Assembly: GCA_029948255.1 (NCBI GenBank)
Contig: JALIZF010001873.1
Location: 554,501 to 618,500 of the forward strand
DNA length: 64,000 nt
Direction: 5' to 3'
Origin: Telmatactis stephensoni
Lineage: Eukaryota; Cnidaria; Anthozoa; Actiniaria; Isophelliidae
The notes under the pieces: model-generated
The model's input: only the letters and a program-made list of their open reading frames with translations
Database searches by the model: none
Told to the model about the DNA's origin: nothing
Program-made: the position numbers and the translations under genes
Shown: positions 20,184-33,177 of the stretch, one piece after another
Layout: the number at the start of each line of letters is the position of its first letter
Numbering within the stretch: the first letter of the stretch is position 1

Positions 20184-22588
20184 GGGCTGGGTCCGTGGGT
20201 GTTTAGTTCATTTCATTTTCATTTGCAATTCAAAATCGAAAATAGGAATATTACACCCTTTATGCTTAACATAGTCGATCAAGTATTTTGGGGCGACCCT
20301 ATATCGCGGAATGGCTGAATGACGGAATAGCGGAATGGCGGAAAACATCTCCAAATCCTAAAAGGCGGAACGACGGAAAATACCCCCAAATACTAAAACG
20401 CGGAACCAACAAAATCACAAAAATTAAAAACAATTAAAAAAACTAAACTAATATAAACATATCTATGCATAGTTTAGTTTTGATTATAGTATCATCAGCC
20501 CGGTTACACTTGGCGTTTAATTAGTTCATTCACGCAACTGATGTTATCGACTTCCGCCGTATTTTCTTTATTGAAAGATATTGATTGTTTAGAAACATGA
20601 GATAAATAATAAGAAATATACTTTAGCAATAAATGATCATTTATCACAAATCCTCAACATTGACAATTATATACTTCATTCCTTCTTTTCTTTTCTTTCT
20701 TCCTCTCCTCATTCATGAATCCATGTACATTCATCCATCCTTCCGTATGCAAATTATGTCACTCACTCACTTTGCTGTGAACTTCTGGTCTGTCAAACTA
20801 GCTTATTTACTTCCTTTTCCCGATATATAATACGAACGATATACGGTGCTAAGTTTCGTTACAATAATTTTCGGCGATTTGTTCCTACAGTATAGTACTC
20901 GAGAAGCTTTGAACGTAATGTACATGTAACTGTTGTAGATTTGTGTACAAGCAACAATTTTTAGGCACATGATCTCAGCTCGGTAAAAATTGCTCGGTAA
21001 TAACCTTAACTTACCGCGTGCTCTACATGGGTTTATACTCCGCGGGAAGATTGTACGTGTCGGATGTTAGGCGAAAATGCCAATAGATAATTTCTTATTC
21101 CTTGCCACATTTTGTATTGAACTACTCTCAGCTCCCTCATGCACCTTTAGTTGGAATATAATTTTCACCGCATCTCCTTTGAGCTGTTCGACACTCGGAC
21201 GTAAAAACCTTTCTCATGAAAAGGACTTTGTAGTCGCTTTCGTCAAGCAACAAAAATCGTCGCAAGTCCAACATCAACGAGTCATCCAAGCATTTAGTGT
21301 TTGTACTCTATCAGCACGAGAGTAATTGTTGAAATAAAAAGCAAACAAAATCATGATAGTTTCAGGACGTACGAACTGCTGCCTGCCGAAACTGGCCTTG
21401 AGTAGAACAAACAATGCTCGGTACTGAAATAATTTTTTGCATTGTGAAAAACAACGCATTCATTGACAAAATAGCTTTTAATGCTTATAGAAAATCAAAT
21501 TATTCACTTTTTTATATTTTCTATTATATTTTTCATTCTTTATTGTGACCCAGTATTTTTTTTGCAACATAGTTCAAATTTCTTCATTTTATTGCCATTT
21601 TTTATTTGTTGTAATTAGTTTTGTGGGTTTGTCGATTCCGCGTTTTAGTATTTGGGGGTATTTTCCGTCGTTCCGCCTTTTAGGATTTGGAGGTGTTTTC
21701 CGCCATTCCGTCATTCCGCCATTCCGCGATATAGGGTCGCCCAGTAGTTTGTCAATAGAGATAACTGATTGTAATTGATAACGAGGGTTTTTTGTTTTCC
21801 GTTTTTCGTTTCGTATAACGACCGCTCAGTATCTGAAAGAAATATTGAGTCGTAAACTTATTTTTAAGCGAAAAGTTTTGTCCGTTTTTCGTTTCCTTCC
21901 TCCCTTTTTACACTGACCATTCCCGCCAAAAGGAAATATCACAATGGAGGACGTTGTAAGCGTCGACTTCATTCAGAATCTAATTCAGTAAGCCAAAGAT
22001 GGACTCATAAACAAGTCAGTGGGGAGTTAAAATATACTGACGTAAATCGTTTCTCTAACAGCCAGAAAATTAGAAATTGATTAGACCGTTCTTTATAGTC
22101 TCCGTCCACACGAACCGTTGAGTGTTTTTGAATCGTTTTAGAGCCATTCATACGTGTGGGTTTTCGTTTGTAAACACAGTTTTTTATACGTTTAGCCCGT
22201 TCACACCAAAACACTTTCACATGCATGTAACTCAATGGTGAATGCTTGACTAAACAAGCAAAGACTGTTGCGACTTCAGCGTTTTTATAATATCTTCCTT
22301 TTGGCGGGAATGGTCAGTGTAAAAACAGAAGGACACGGACAAAAAACGGACAAAACTTTTCGCTTAAAGATATTATTAAAGAATATTTCTTTCAAATACT
22401 GAGGTCGTTATACGAAAAACTCAAAACGGAAACAAAACAAAAACTCTCATCATTTTTAACAATCCCTAATCTCTATTGACAAAATACTTGATCGACTATG
22501 TTAACCATAAAGGGTGTTATTTGCCTATTTTCGTTTTTGAATTTCAAACAAAAATGGAATGAACTGAAACACCCACGGACCGGGCTGG
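20184..22588. mobile_element. Large palindromic element interrupted by a second TIR element
   Basis: Left-arm sequence at 20184-20290 and 21743-21950 is an inverted copy of 22300-22588 (for example GGTCCGTGGGTGTTT near 20190 against its inverse near 22570). The loop is roughly 21950-22300. A 1452-bp TIR element splits the left arm. No coding capacity. The right end abuts the (TTTTG)n block. Confidence 0.75.
20291..21742. mobile_element. Nested TIR element, 1452 bp, 9-bp target-site duplication
   Basis: The TIRs are about 115 bp long, beginning GGGCGACCCTATATCGCGGA and ending with the inverse. They are rich in CGGAATGACGGAATGGCGGAA-like subrepeats. The flanks are AGTATTTTG on the left and AGTAGTTTG on the right; the other arm of the host palindrome preserves the empty site with a single AGTATTTTG. 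The long inverted repeats and 9-bp duplication resemble Mutator-like elements. No transposase seen. Confidence 0.8.
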
Positions 22589-22591
22589 GGT

Positions 22592-23027
22592 TGTTTTGTT
22601 TTGTTTTGTTTTGTTTTGTTTTGTTTTGTTTTGTTTTGTTTTGTTTTGTTTTGTTTTGTTTTGTTTTGTTTTGTTTTGTTTTGTTTTGTTTTGTTTTGTT
22701 TTGTTTTGTTTTGTTTTGTTTTGTTTTGTTTTGTTTTGTTTTGTTTTGTTTTGTTTTGTTTTGTTTTGTTTTGTTTTGTTTTGTTTTGTTTTGTTTTGTT
22801 TTGTTTTGTTTTGTTTTGTTTTGTTTTGTTTTGTTTTGTTTTGTTTTGTTTTGTTTTGTTTTGTTTTGTTTTGTTTTGTTTTGTTTTGTTTTGTTTTGTT
22901 TTGTTTTGTTTTGTTTTGTTTGTTTTGTTTTGTTTTGTTTTGTTTTGTTTTGTTTTGTTTTGTTTTGTTTTGTTTTGTTTTGTTTTGTTTTGTTTTGTTT
23001 TGTTTTGTTTTGTTTGTTTTGTTTGTT
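22592..23027. repeat. (TTTTG)n pentanucleotide microsatellite, about 435 bp
   Basis: Nearly pure TTTTG units with phase slips near 22920 and at the 3' end. Open in several frames on both strands, but non-coding. Confidence 0.98.
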
Positions 23028-23242
23028 TGATTTTTTGGGGGGGCAGCAGTGCATACTGGGTGAATCTACACATGTATTGATGACTGCCATTTTACTGATG
23101 TTCGTGGCACTAACTTTAAACTTGTCAAACATTTCTAAACTCAGGTTGTCCTTACACTAATCAGGATTACTGATTTGTTTTTTTTTTTTTTTCTCTCCGT
23201 TTTCGGCACCTTAGATAAAAGAAATGCTATGCCATGTGCATG

Positions 23243-23440
23243 GGTGGCATGGTTGGCTGAGTGGTGACCGGCCTTTACCGCTGTGGTCCGGGTTCGAGTC
23301 CCGGCTCGGGCATCGGATCACATGTCAAAATTGAGTTTGTTTCTGATGTGTTGTTCTCTACCATGCCACGAAGGTTTTTCCTCCGGGTTCTCCGGTTCGT
23401 TATATTTGTTTTGAGGGAGTACGTTTGTTCATAAAGTAAC
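23243..23440 (+). repeat. tRNA-derived SINE
   Basis: The A-box-like TGGCTGAGTGGT (23254-23265) and B-box GGTTCGAGTCC (23291-23301) have pol III promoter spacing. The acceptor arms do not pair, so it is not a functional tRNA gene. Confidence 0.6.
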
Positions 23441-23539
23441 TGAATATATCATATTAAATGCAGTGTGTATTGAATGTAATGACAAGTTGCCAAAAAATTG
23501 TTAAGTTAATCGACATTATTAATGTGCCAGGAAAACTGG

Positions 23540-24576
23540 CAAAGCAAGGGCGGATCCAGCTAGGGGAGGGTCGCAGGGGTCAGGACCTCAACTGTGTTTA
23601 TCAATGAATATGTCATGAATTTGCGACAGCAGTAATTTTTTTCTGCGAAAAGACTCACTTTTAACATTTATTGAAATATCAGGGTCTGGATGGGGTTAAC
23701 CGATTAGCGACAAACGGACAAAAAAATAACTGACTACCGACAAACTTGGGAAAAATTTACTGATTACCGACAAAAAAATATTGACTGACTACCGACATTT
23801 AAGTAATGGTTCGGTTAGTCATATCAAGCAAAATAATTATTTATGGAACGTGGGGCTAGTGCTTTGACCTTCTTTCTGCAGGCCTGGGCATAGATCCGGC
23901 AAGTCAAGATACCAATTTCAATTGTTTTCTGACAGGCTCGTAACATGGTCTATTTTCGTCTCACTGATCCCGGGATTTTACGGAAATTTTGATCCCTGAG
24001 TCCATATTTTTAGAAATTTTGATCCCTAATCCTTGGTGCAAAACACTGAGCTGATCCCTGATCCTGACCCAATGTCCCTGATCCTCGATCCCACCCATTT
24101 GATCCCTGATCCTGGCCATAATTTGGGGCTTGATCTATGATCTCATATACCATGTTACGAGCCTAGCTGACAATTCCTGGGTTCATGATACTTATACATC
24201 TGGGTCCGGTTGTACGAAGGGTGAATAGCGCTATCCAGCGGATAAATCCTTATCCAGCGGATAAAATCTATACAAAATCTATACAGTGGATAACTCTTAT
24301 CCGGTGGATAACTTTATCCAACCTTCGTACAACCGGGCCCTGTACTGTTCATCTCATTCTACAAGGGAATTACGAATAATTATAACGATAAAACGCACTT
24401 TTACAAATATTAGACTTACATTTGTAATATTCCGATGGTTTAACATAAAAATCTAAGCAATTAATGTCATATTTTCAGCGAGTTTCAATGGCTTAAGACC
24501 TTTTCGTTTGGGTTCCCTGTTTGTAAACGTCACGTGACCCCCACCTTTGAAAAATCCTGGATCCGCCCTTGCAAAG
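23540..24576. mobile_element. TIR element, 1027 bp, 5-bp target-site duplication
   Basis: The ends CAAGGGCGGATCC (23545) and GGATCCGCCCTTG (to 24571) are flanked by CAAAG at 23540-23544 and 24572-24576. The interior has repeated GATCCCTGATCC words and a nested MITE at 24202-24340. No transposase found. Confidence 0.75.
24202..24340. mobile_element. Nested MITE, copy 1 (139 bp)
   Basis: 19-bp ends (GGGTCCGGTTGTACGAAGG and its inverse with one mismatch). The interior is GCGGATAA/TTATCC subrepeats. A second copy lies at 26963-27068. Confidence 0.8.
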
Positions 24577-24983
24577 TAGCATGATTCAGCAGAACTGAAT
24601 GAAAATAAGCTATCGAGTTACATGCAGGCAACAGTGTGTTGCTTCGCCATGAAAGCGTTTGACGTCAAAATGTATAGATTTTTGCTTTCCTCTGATCCTC
24701 CAAGGCTATCAGAGCTTAGCTTTTCACATATTCCTTTGTTGGGCCGTTTGCTAAAACGGTTCTTAAGCCATAGCCAGCTAGTGGTCTCAGACACATCGTT
24801 CAGTGTTTAAACATCCTTTAAGCAATCTACCCTTAGTGTTTAGTTTTTAGAAACTATAGCTTTTTTCAGGGAGGTGTGTTCTTATATGTAAATATGTCTA
24901 ATCAGTAGATGCACATACGTACAGTGGATAGATATCCGCGCGATTGGTTGATCATGAGTTCGTCTTGCGGCATACTTTTAAAC

Positions 24984-25052
24984 GCACAAACATGAGAACC
25001 TATTTGTTTTATATGTTTTAACAAGAAAACAAATAGGTTCTCATGTTTGTGC
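24984..25052. repeat. Perfect 27-bp stem, 15-nt loop hairpin
   Basis: 24984-25010 is the exact reverse complement of 25026-25052 (core ACATGAGAACCTATTTGTTT). The adjacent bases do not pair, so the stem is sharply bounded. No other copy noticed in the window. Confidence 0.75.
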
Positions 25053-25104
25053 ATGTTTTCTCATGTTTTCTCTTAGTTACAGAGCCGTAGCAATCCTCGA
25101 AAAA

Positions 25105-25128
25105 ACTGTGTGGGGGGGGGGGGGGGGA
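25105..25128. repeat. Poly-G run
   Basis: A G homopolymer of about 20 bases. A similar run lies near 63880. Confidence 0.8.
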
Positions 25129-26399
25129 AGACAAAGTCACTATGCATCATGTGATGCATAATTATAACATAGATATTAATTGCCAACCCACTTTAACGAA
25201 AATGGCTATATCGGTCATTTTGAACGTGATTCCATATAACGGGACTCTTTTACGTAGAGTTAATTTGGTTTCGTTTTGGAGTTAGGACTATACAATGTTG
25301 ATAGTCTCATAGGAAGTGTCCGGCTAGGATACACATGTAACACGTAGAGCCTCACAAAATTAAAGATCGGAGGAACAGATATGATTATATGGTCATACAT
25401 AATTAATTCTAGATAATATCGTATCACTGATATCATTTCAGGTACAATGTTAATTTTGTTTTCCCGGTTAAATCAATCTTTTCTAGAGCCGATGTTATCT
25501 GACTTTTAATTGCATTGAAAAAGTTACCAAAAAGCCATTCAAAATGACGCTCAAAGGCTCATTGAGTTTGTGTCACACCAGTATGCGGACTTTGTAAAAG
25601 GCTGTTTAGGCGATTATTACAGTATACTAAAGGTTTTTATTATTTGCATAAAATTTTGCATGGAATTTTGTTGAGAAGAATCGAAAAACGTTTATTTAGT
25701 CAGATCTATGAACCATATTGCGATATGTGAAAAACCCTGTTACATGGGCGTAGCCAGTACGCCAGGCCTGAGCAAAGGGCTTTTTTCTTTTTTTCTATTT
25801 TTCTATTTTTCTTTTTTCTTTTTTCATATTTTTCTTCTTGAGACTGGCCCTTTCAATACAACAAAAATCAGAGCTTAAAACTTACTGTGTTTAAAGTGAT
25901 ATCATATAAAGCATTCACCGGCACCAACCAGTTAAACTAGTTTAAAAGTGGTTTAACTAAACAAGGTGAAAAATTAGTTGCTCATAACATGCGCTTATGA
26001 TATGCAAATAGGAATTAATGCTTAATTAGAAATATTAATTAAGTAACTTAGGGGGTGTTTATATGACACTAGGATCATCCACAATTTGACTTACTTTTAC
26101 AGTGATTCACGTAGAAAAATACCACTAAATCCCGAATCTCAAACAATTATTTCTGTTTTTCTCGTGTCACGTAAATAATGTTTTTCACGAATCACGAGAA
26201 TTTTTTTTTCGATTCCCAAATCACGAAAATTGAAAATGCTTGATCACGCGTCACGTAAAAAACGCTGTACGTACACCCTTGGTTAACTCGTGAAAGAAAA
26301 ACTAATAGCTAAACGTGTAATGTGGAATAGACACAATGCAAAAGAAAAACGATAGAATTACAATCTGCCGATGTGTATTAGCCGAAATCACTCTATAAA

Positions 26400-26950
26400 G
26401 TGGTCGTCGAATAGCTGTCCAACTCTAGAGTGGTTTTACTTAACCCGTGAAATAGATTTTAGGATAATTACACATTAGTAAATTGTAATCAATTTGTCAG
26501 TTCTCTTGTGTCTATCCACTATTACACGTTGTTTCTAGAGTGATTTTCATCAGTGAACCTTTAACAAAGCGTATTAGTTTTGACAACAAAAAAACAATGA
26601 AGGGCCGTTCAGTAGGGCGTATTAGGGTGTAATACACTAAAGTGTGTTTCATGCAAGGGTGAGCCAGAGTGGTTTTCATTAACCCGTGCATGAAACACGA
26701 TTTAGTTTATCACTCTTTAATACACCCAAATTCCATTGAGTTCTTTTGTTGTTATTTGACTGTTACACTTTAAGTAGAGTGATTTTCATCGGACTGTGAA
26801 ATAGTTACTAAGCTAATACACACCAGTAGATCCCAATTCCATTGTTTCCTTTTGTTGAATTTTGACTGCTATACACTAATAGCTAGTTAGTATTTCACAG
26901 TCCGATGAAAATCACTCTAATACACTTTGTTTCACGGGCTATGAAAACCA
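26400..26950. repeat. Cluster of AGAGTGATTTTCAT-type repeats in both orientations
   Basis: At least six copies of a roughly 25-29 bp word at intervals of about 110 bp (near 26425, 26540, 26650, 26775, 26890, 26930). The pair 26775-26803 and 26891-26919 is an exact inverted repeat. Confidence 0.65.
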
Positions 26951-26962
26951 CTCTAATTAAAA

Positions 26963-27068
26963 TCCACCGGATAAGAGTTATCCACTGTATAGATTTTGTA
27001 TAGATTTTATCCGCTGGATAAGGATTTATCCGCTGGATAGCGCTATTCACCCTTCGTACAACCGGCCC
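26963..27068. mobile_element. MITE, copy 2, truncated and inverted relative to copy 1
   Basis: Essentially identical over its length of about 105 bp to the complement of 24202-24310, but lacking the other end. It abuts the repeat cluster that ends at 26950. Confidence 0.8.
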
Positions 27069-30000
27069 CTGATAACCAAGTTCACTCATTTGTTTCTATA
27101 ACTTCAATTTGTTCGATCAACTTTGTCAGTGTCGTTGGACAGATAAAAGCGTGCGCATATTATTTAAGGTATTATAAACTTGCTACTACTGCAAAAAATA
27201 CAATTGAGAAATCTTAACATCCACAATTTTCTAGAGTGAAATTTATTGCTAATTTAATCGCGAAATGAAAAGGAAAAAGGGGTGTCTCGCGATCGTTTTC
27301 GAGGTAATCAGCATTGAATTGATGTCCATTTACGAGTTTTCGAAGCAAAAATTGCGCCACAGGAATCAATAATTACAAAAGGAGCATTAAATTTGCAAGA
27401 TATTCTCTTTGCAGCAGAGCAAGTCGTTTCGTGCAATTTATATGCGTTCAAGGCCGTTCCTGGTGAGAATCTGTGATGATTTAATAAGTCGGATGCATGA
27501 CTTGCTCATTATGGTTGGTCATGCATATGAATGATATAATTATATAGTGTTGACGATCAAACAGAGTTCAAATATGCATTATGCATCATCAATTAATGGA
27601 TGAAGGATTTCAGCTTTGGTTAAAGTGCAATAAAAGTACTAGCTGTTCTGTTTGACGACTTTCCTATTATGCAAGCGAAAAGGTTGTCAAAAGAAGACTA
27701 CTGAGTTTGGTTAGCTGAGCAGATGACAGGTGGCTTTGGACTGTGGTGCAGATTGCAACTTTTGTAGCGATAGACGTTTAACTTACCAACTATGTTGTTC
27801 ACTGAGTTTCCTCAGGCACTGAATTCCAGGCAGCAAGCTAAAAACATCGTCCATTACTTTGCACTTTCCTTAACTCGTCTATTAGTTCAAAATAACGAGA
27901 AAAACTGGATTTGAACGACCGTATGAATTAAATATCAAACCCAAGAATAACACTTTATCACTTAGTACTGCCCCAACTCACAAGAAAACGAAATCGAAAA
28001 AATCGTTCAAAGGACGACTAATGTTTTCGTTTTCACAAGAACTAAAGTGTTTAGAGCACAGCCTCTGTGTTGCACAGTATGGTATTATGAAAATATTCTG
28101 CCTATACGAAAAAAAACATCACCATGGCAACCAAGTGTCATTTACGAGTGAACCAAGCTATCTTTCAACAACAGCCAGCTGTATAAACGTTCTTACAATT
28201 ACAAAGAACATTTTAAAAATCCAATTTTTCTATTGTCTTTATTTTTATAGTACACACAGTCTTTTGTATTTCAAACTAGAAAAGAAATCTTTACAATACA
28301 ATCTACTCGTTTTAAAATCGACCAATTTTCTCTTCTGAGTGCGAGCACATATGGCCGAGATAGTTGGCTGCCTTTGTTTTTGACAAGAAAAAAACACCCA
28401 CCCACGTATATACACGAACGAAGCTATAATGATTTCAAATGCTTGGGCTTATGCCTACTTTATCCATGTGTTATTGCTGTCGCATCTACTGAAATGTTCA
28501 AAACCATGAGTGTTATTGAAGGCCACAACTAGTGCTGATTGTCTGAACTATATGGTAACATGCAATTAATTCCATGTAGTATCAAGAAGTACCGAAAAAT
28601 TAAAGCATAGTTAATTAAGTTGACTAAAGGGAGGAAAAGAGTTGTGTATATGGAAATAAATTGAGTTTAAGTCCGACTAACTTCAAAAGCTAGAACAATC
28701 AATGCAAAATGATTATCCATTATTGTGAACTCTTGTACTGCATGAGTGAAGTAAAAAGGAGATATGCAAATCAACGTACTGTGACACACTTTGAAATGTC
28801 CCGAGTCAAGTTCGTAATAAATTATTCTCTTTGAAAAATAGCAATAAATATTTAATGACTGTTAAAATTGATATTTTAATTTTATTAAACACTGTTACGG
28901 TCCTCTAAACGACAAGGACTTTGTCGATGATACAAAATAATTTATTATAATGAATCTGATCAATAATTTTTTATCAACTCATTTTCGATTCTTTTTTACG
29001 CGACCCTCGAACTGTAAAATATTTAACTTTTTTATTTTATACTGATTCATAATTTTCTTGTCTTTCCAACCCGACAGTAGTCTGTTTTTAAGGTCAGTAT
29101 ATAGCACACCGTCTGTGTGTTGAAGTCTGTCTTGTTGCAAGTCATCGTCCATGCAATTTATAATTACCCCAGTCTAACCCAAAACAAACAACACAGTTCA
29201 TTATAAAGTCTAATTATTTCCTATAGCCAAAGCGAAGTAACAGGTGCAGTGTTCCCATATACTACTTTAAGTGGGGAGATGAACTGGGGGTGGGTCGGTA
29301 GTTAATGTGTTATATATCTAAAGTAACAGGTGCAGTGTTCCCATAGAGTTGATGATCGAATCGAGGGGTGGGGACCGGGTTCAAGGAGCCAAATATGTCC
29401 TTCCTTTCTTTCCTAAAATTCTTCCACAGTCCCGGCCTGCTAGGACGTTACACGTATCAATAAACGCCCGAGCGAGGACTGTGGAAGAGTCTATAAAAGA
29501 GAGCCTGTTCGCTGGCTAGATCATCCAAGCGACTTTGGTTCGCCCAAACCTATCCGCACCGGTAAATTACGTCATGGCTGCATGAAAGCCATATAGTCGT
29601 CCCCAATCGTTTCCCCTAATCAAAACTAGCCCTTGCCAAAACCCACAATATGGCTATATGGCATTTAGCCATAAAGTATATATACTTCCATACTTGGTGG
29701 AATTTCTGTACAAAGAATGACGGGTCACACTGTATTGTAGCAGTCCCAAAGCGCCAGGTAATATAACTGCAACGTCGACCAAGCAGGGAATATGGAAAAG
29801 TCAATCTTTCCCAACGTAGGGCAGAGGCCGGTGGCAGAATTGGGTGTCTGATGAGCCCTTCTGCCATATAGACCAGTTTCTAATGTTTTCATTCCTCTTT
29901 TGTTGCCTCCAAGTATGCGCGCGCATACTTGCTGGCAACAGTACTGCAAAATGCAGTATTGCTTTCGCGCAATTCACGAGAGCGGAACTGCCGAATACAG

Positions 30001-32670
30001 TTTACCGAGTTAAAAACTAGGGAAATATTTGATAACAGCCTTTATCTATCATACTCGTGTTTTTACACCTACGAAGGTTTGTTTACACTGAAATGATGAA
30101 AAGAATGGGTGAAGCTGCACGGAAACTCATCGCGATCAATGTTCACGGAAATGGCTGGAGAAAAGTATAACCAAGAGTGTAAATTTTAGGAAAAATTAGG
30201 AAATACAGAATCCATGACAGCAATAAATTAATCAAGCTTGACAGTGAAGGAATATATATTGGCAATACGAATATTTTGAGTACCGTTTACGAGTTATTCC
30301 TAGCTCGGTGAGCGTTAAGTAAACATGCGTCGTCTCGTTTGTTTTTCAGTTTACGGCAAGATGCATGAAAGTTTAAAGGTCTCCTGTTACAAACGCGATT
30401 ACACGCACTATTATTCCATGATCTGGATCATCTCCCGTTACAATTAATTGTTACATCCGTTTGGCTTCCTTAAAAGTCCGTACATATGAAGGGATTTGAA
30501 GTAGAGGACATGTCACTGGAGCAAATCTCCGTGTGAACAAGTGATTTCATGTATAAAAAGGTTGCGCGCGCGGGAAGGGAATATTGTTTAAGCTGCAGCC
30601 TGACCCAACTTCCTGGACTTCCAAAAAAATCCTCGATCAACTTCAAGGTGGGTTAGCTTACAAAAGACGGCTGGCAGCGCTGCAGTTTGTTGACCAACAT
30701 TGAATATACGGGTGAGGCCTAGGGGGTCGCTTAGATGACAGATAGATAAACCTTTATTTCAACAGGGTGTCCCCCCTTACTATACCCCAACAATAGTCGC
30801 TGTAGCAGCATGTACACTCCTCTCCCGCCCCCTTCCCCGGTTGCTGACATGGAAGAATGTGGAATATGAAGGCAATAAAGCAACATGGATCTTTATTGAC
30901 AAAGAAAATTATAATAACAATCCTAGCAAATGTTACGTTGCATGTTTCATTCAAACCCATAATGCAAATTGTGTTTTCACTCAGTCAAATTTTCTTTCTG
31001 TTTGATTTGGTAGAGAAATGAATACGTCATGTGCAAAAAATTCTCTACTTCCCATATCTATGATGCCTTGTGCTTTGGGTAGTGGTGGCCACCATTTAGA
31101 TAGTCACAATTTGACATAGACTTTTCAAAATAAACAGACCTATTTGAGCTTTGTTGTCTGTCAATTTGCAGACATCTTTATAAGACTTTATGAGCAGCTT
31201 CATCATCATCGTCACTTGATTTGAATTACCATAGCTACACCCCAAGGCTTGAGTAGAGAATTCTTATATTAGCAGAGAGAGAGGAACAGTGTTTTTTTTC
31301 CTCCAAATCAAACTGAGCAAAGTGAATTGATGTAGGTATGTTGTAATTCTATTTTATCCTTGGTTCAATATTTATTTTCCTTTAATTTTGTATGGCAATG
31401 TATGATAACGAATATAAAGCAAACGAAAATAAAAATCAAGCCAAGGATAAAATTGAACCACAACAAGTATTCTAAACGTTTTCATATTAAATATTTCATT
31501 TATTAAAATTTTATCTAGCAAATTGGATTTGCAATATTTTTTTCTAAAAGAATTGATATAGGACACGAAGATGTTCATCTCCCTACCATTTTACTAACAC
31601 ATTTTTTTATTCCAATATTGCAGACGTTTTGGAGGGGAGGAGAGGGGAGGGTCTAAAGACCAGCCTCTCTATAATAGGCATTTTGCATCAACCGGTCCGA
31701 TATGGTAAAAATCTAAGTCGAACTTGACTTGTTGAAGTGCTTTCGTTTAGGGTTCTTGTTATATTCCTTTGTCATCCAGTATGGCGGATTTTTGTACCAT
31801 GTGATCAGTTGATGCAAGAAGCCTATTGGTATACCTCTCCTCTGATGAATGAATCCAAATCAAATAACTATAACGTCCATCTAAGATTAACTTTTCCATT
31901 TAATTTACAAAATTTTCCAAGAGATCAATTTGATTATAAAATTCATTAAATATCAATTGCACCTTTTACAAGTACATACCTATTACCTCACCCACCCTTC
32001 TTCACAGGTTTACTATATAGAAAGAAATACTTTTCTTTCAAGACGTAGAGCAACTGACTTCATGGTTAGGTTTCCTATATCGACATCAGTTCTAGGTCTT
32101 CACTGACACAAATAAAAAGTACTAAGCCCAGAGCCGAGATCCTGAGCCTGGTTGCTCGAAGGTGGGTGAGCACTAACCCAGGGTAAGTTCAGAGGTGAGA
32201 AATCATCTGAGCTAAGTGCCTTGCATGGCGGTTTCCTCACGCAGTTTCTCAATGTGTGCGTTGGGTTTAATTCACATCTAAGATAATATGCGTCTTACTT
32301 TTGCCGTATAAATGGTGCTATCATTTGGTTGTGAAAGGCCTGGTTCATCACTTGTAGGGTAAGCATAAGACAAGGAACATGGCCTCAGTAATTTATGTAC
32401 TCGTCTGAGTAGCTGCAATAAGATGCAATGTATCTAGACACCAGTAGGCTTTTTGGGAACCCCTCCCCTCCCTCTACCCCAGTGTTGTTCTCTCGAGTCA
32501 AACCATTGAGTACACCGTGATCAAACTATACATAATTGGAAGGGGGAAGAAGTGAAATTATAATAACAAAATCCCTAAAACTATAATTTGATAATAATTA
32601 TGATACAACAAATAATAATAAAGCAAACTTAAATTTATCCCTATTTGGGGGTAGGGGAGTGTCAGCCTTT
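27069..32670. other. Gene-free intergenic stretch
   Basis: No exon with homology recognised on either strand. It contains a direct repeat AAGTAACAGGTGCAGTGTTC at about 29234 and 29322, a short inverted pair CTTCCACAGTCC/GGACTGTGGAAG near 29424 and 29479, and a repeat-like segment at 32150-32350 that may be a SINE or MITE. The rest is AT-rich and featureless to me. Confidence 0.5.
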
Positions 32671-33076
32671 TCTGCATCTCATTGTATCAGTGCTAGTTTT
32701 AGATAATGCAGGGATGAGTGCATTAAAGTTATCCTCCACTCATGGTTGAAATCCCTGACAGGGATCTACCAAGTACTAGTAAACAAAGTAATAAAAAATA
32801 CTTCATGTGAATACTTGCTAGACCACTGCAAGCACACCTGTTCTGTGACTGGTGAAGAATGGGCTTTATATCTTCTGCATCTCATTGTATCAGTGCTAGT
32901 TTTAGATAATGCAGGGATGAGTGCATTAAAGTTATCCTCCACTCATGGTTGAAATCCCTGACAGGGATCTACCAAGTACTAGTAAACAAAGTAATAAAAA
33001 ATACTTCATGTGAATACTTGCTAGACCACTGCAAGCACACCTGTTCTGTGACTGGTGAAGAATGGGCTTTATATCT
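32671..33076. repeat. 203-bp tandem duplication, two copies
   Basis: Copy 1 is 32671-32873 and copy 2 is 32874-33076, apparently identical. It lies just 3' of the KIAA2013 last exon, in its presumed 3' UTR or flank. The same short open frame appears in each copy and is not considered coding. Confidence 0.9.
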
Positions 33077-33177
33077 GTGGATACTAATGCCAAAATGTTG
33101 CCCTTTCTATCCCCAGATCTCCATACCTCAAGAGCACCAGTGACAGGCATAAAATCGGCTTGGACTGGATATTTTTG

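Noticed and set aside
22473..23160. Long open frames on both strands (FVLFC and KQNKT repeats)
   Set aside because: They are translations of the (TTTTG)n microsatellite, open in several frames at once; not genes.
23243..23320. Functional tRNA gene
   Set aside because: A and B boxes are present, but the acceptor arms do not pair and no sensible anticodon loop forms; called a SINE.
29616..29949. Minus-strand frames of 74-83 aa
   Set aside because: No recognisable domain and no splice support; probably part of an interspersed repeat.
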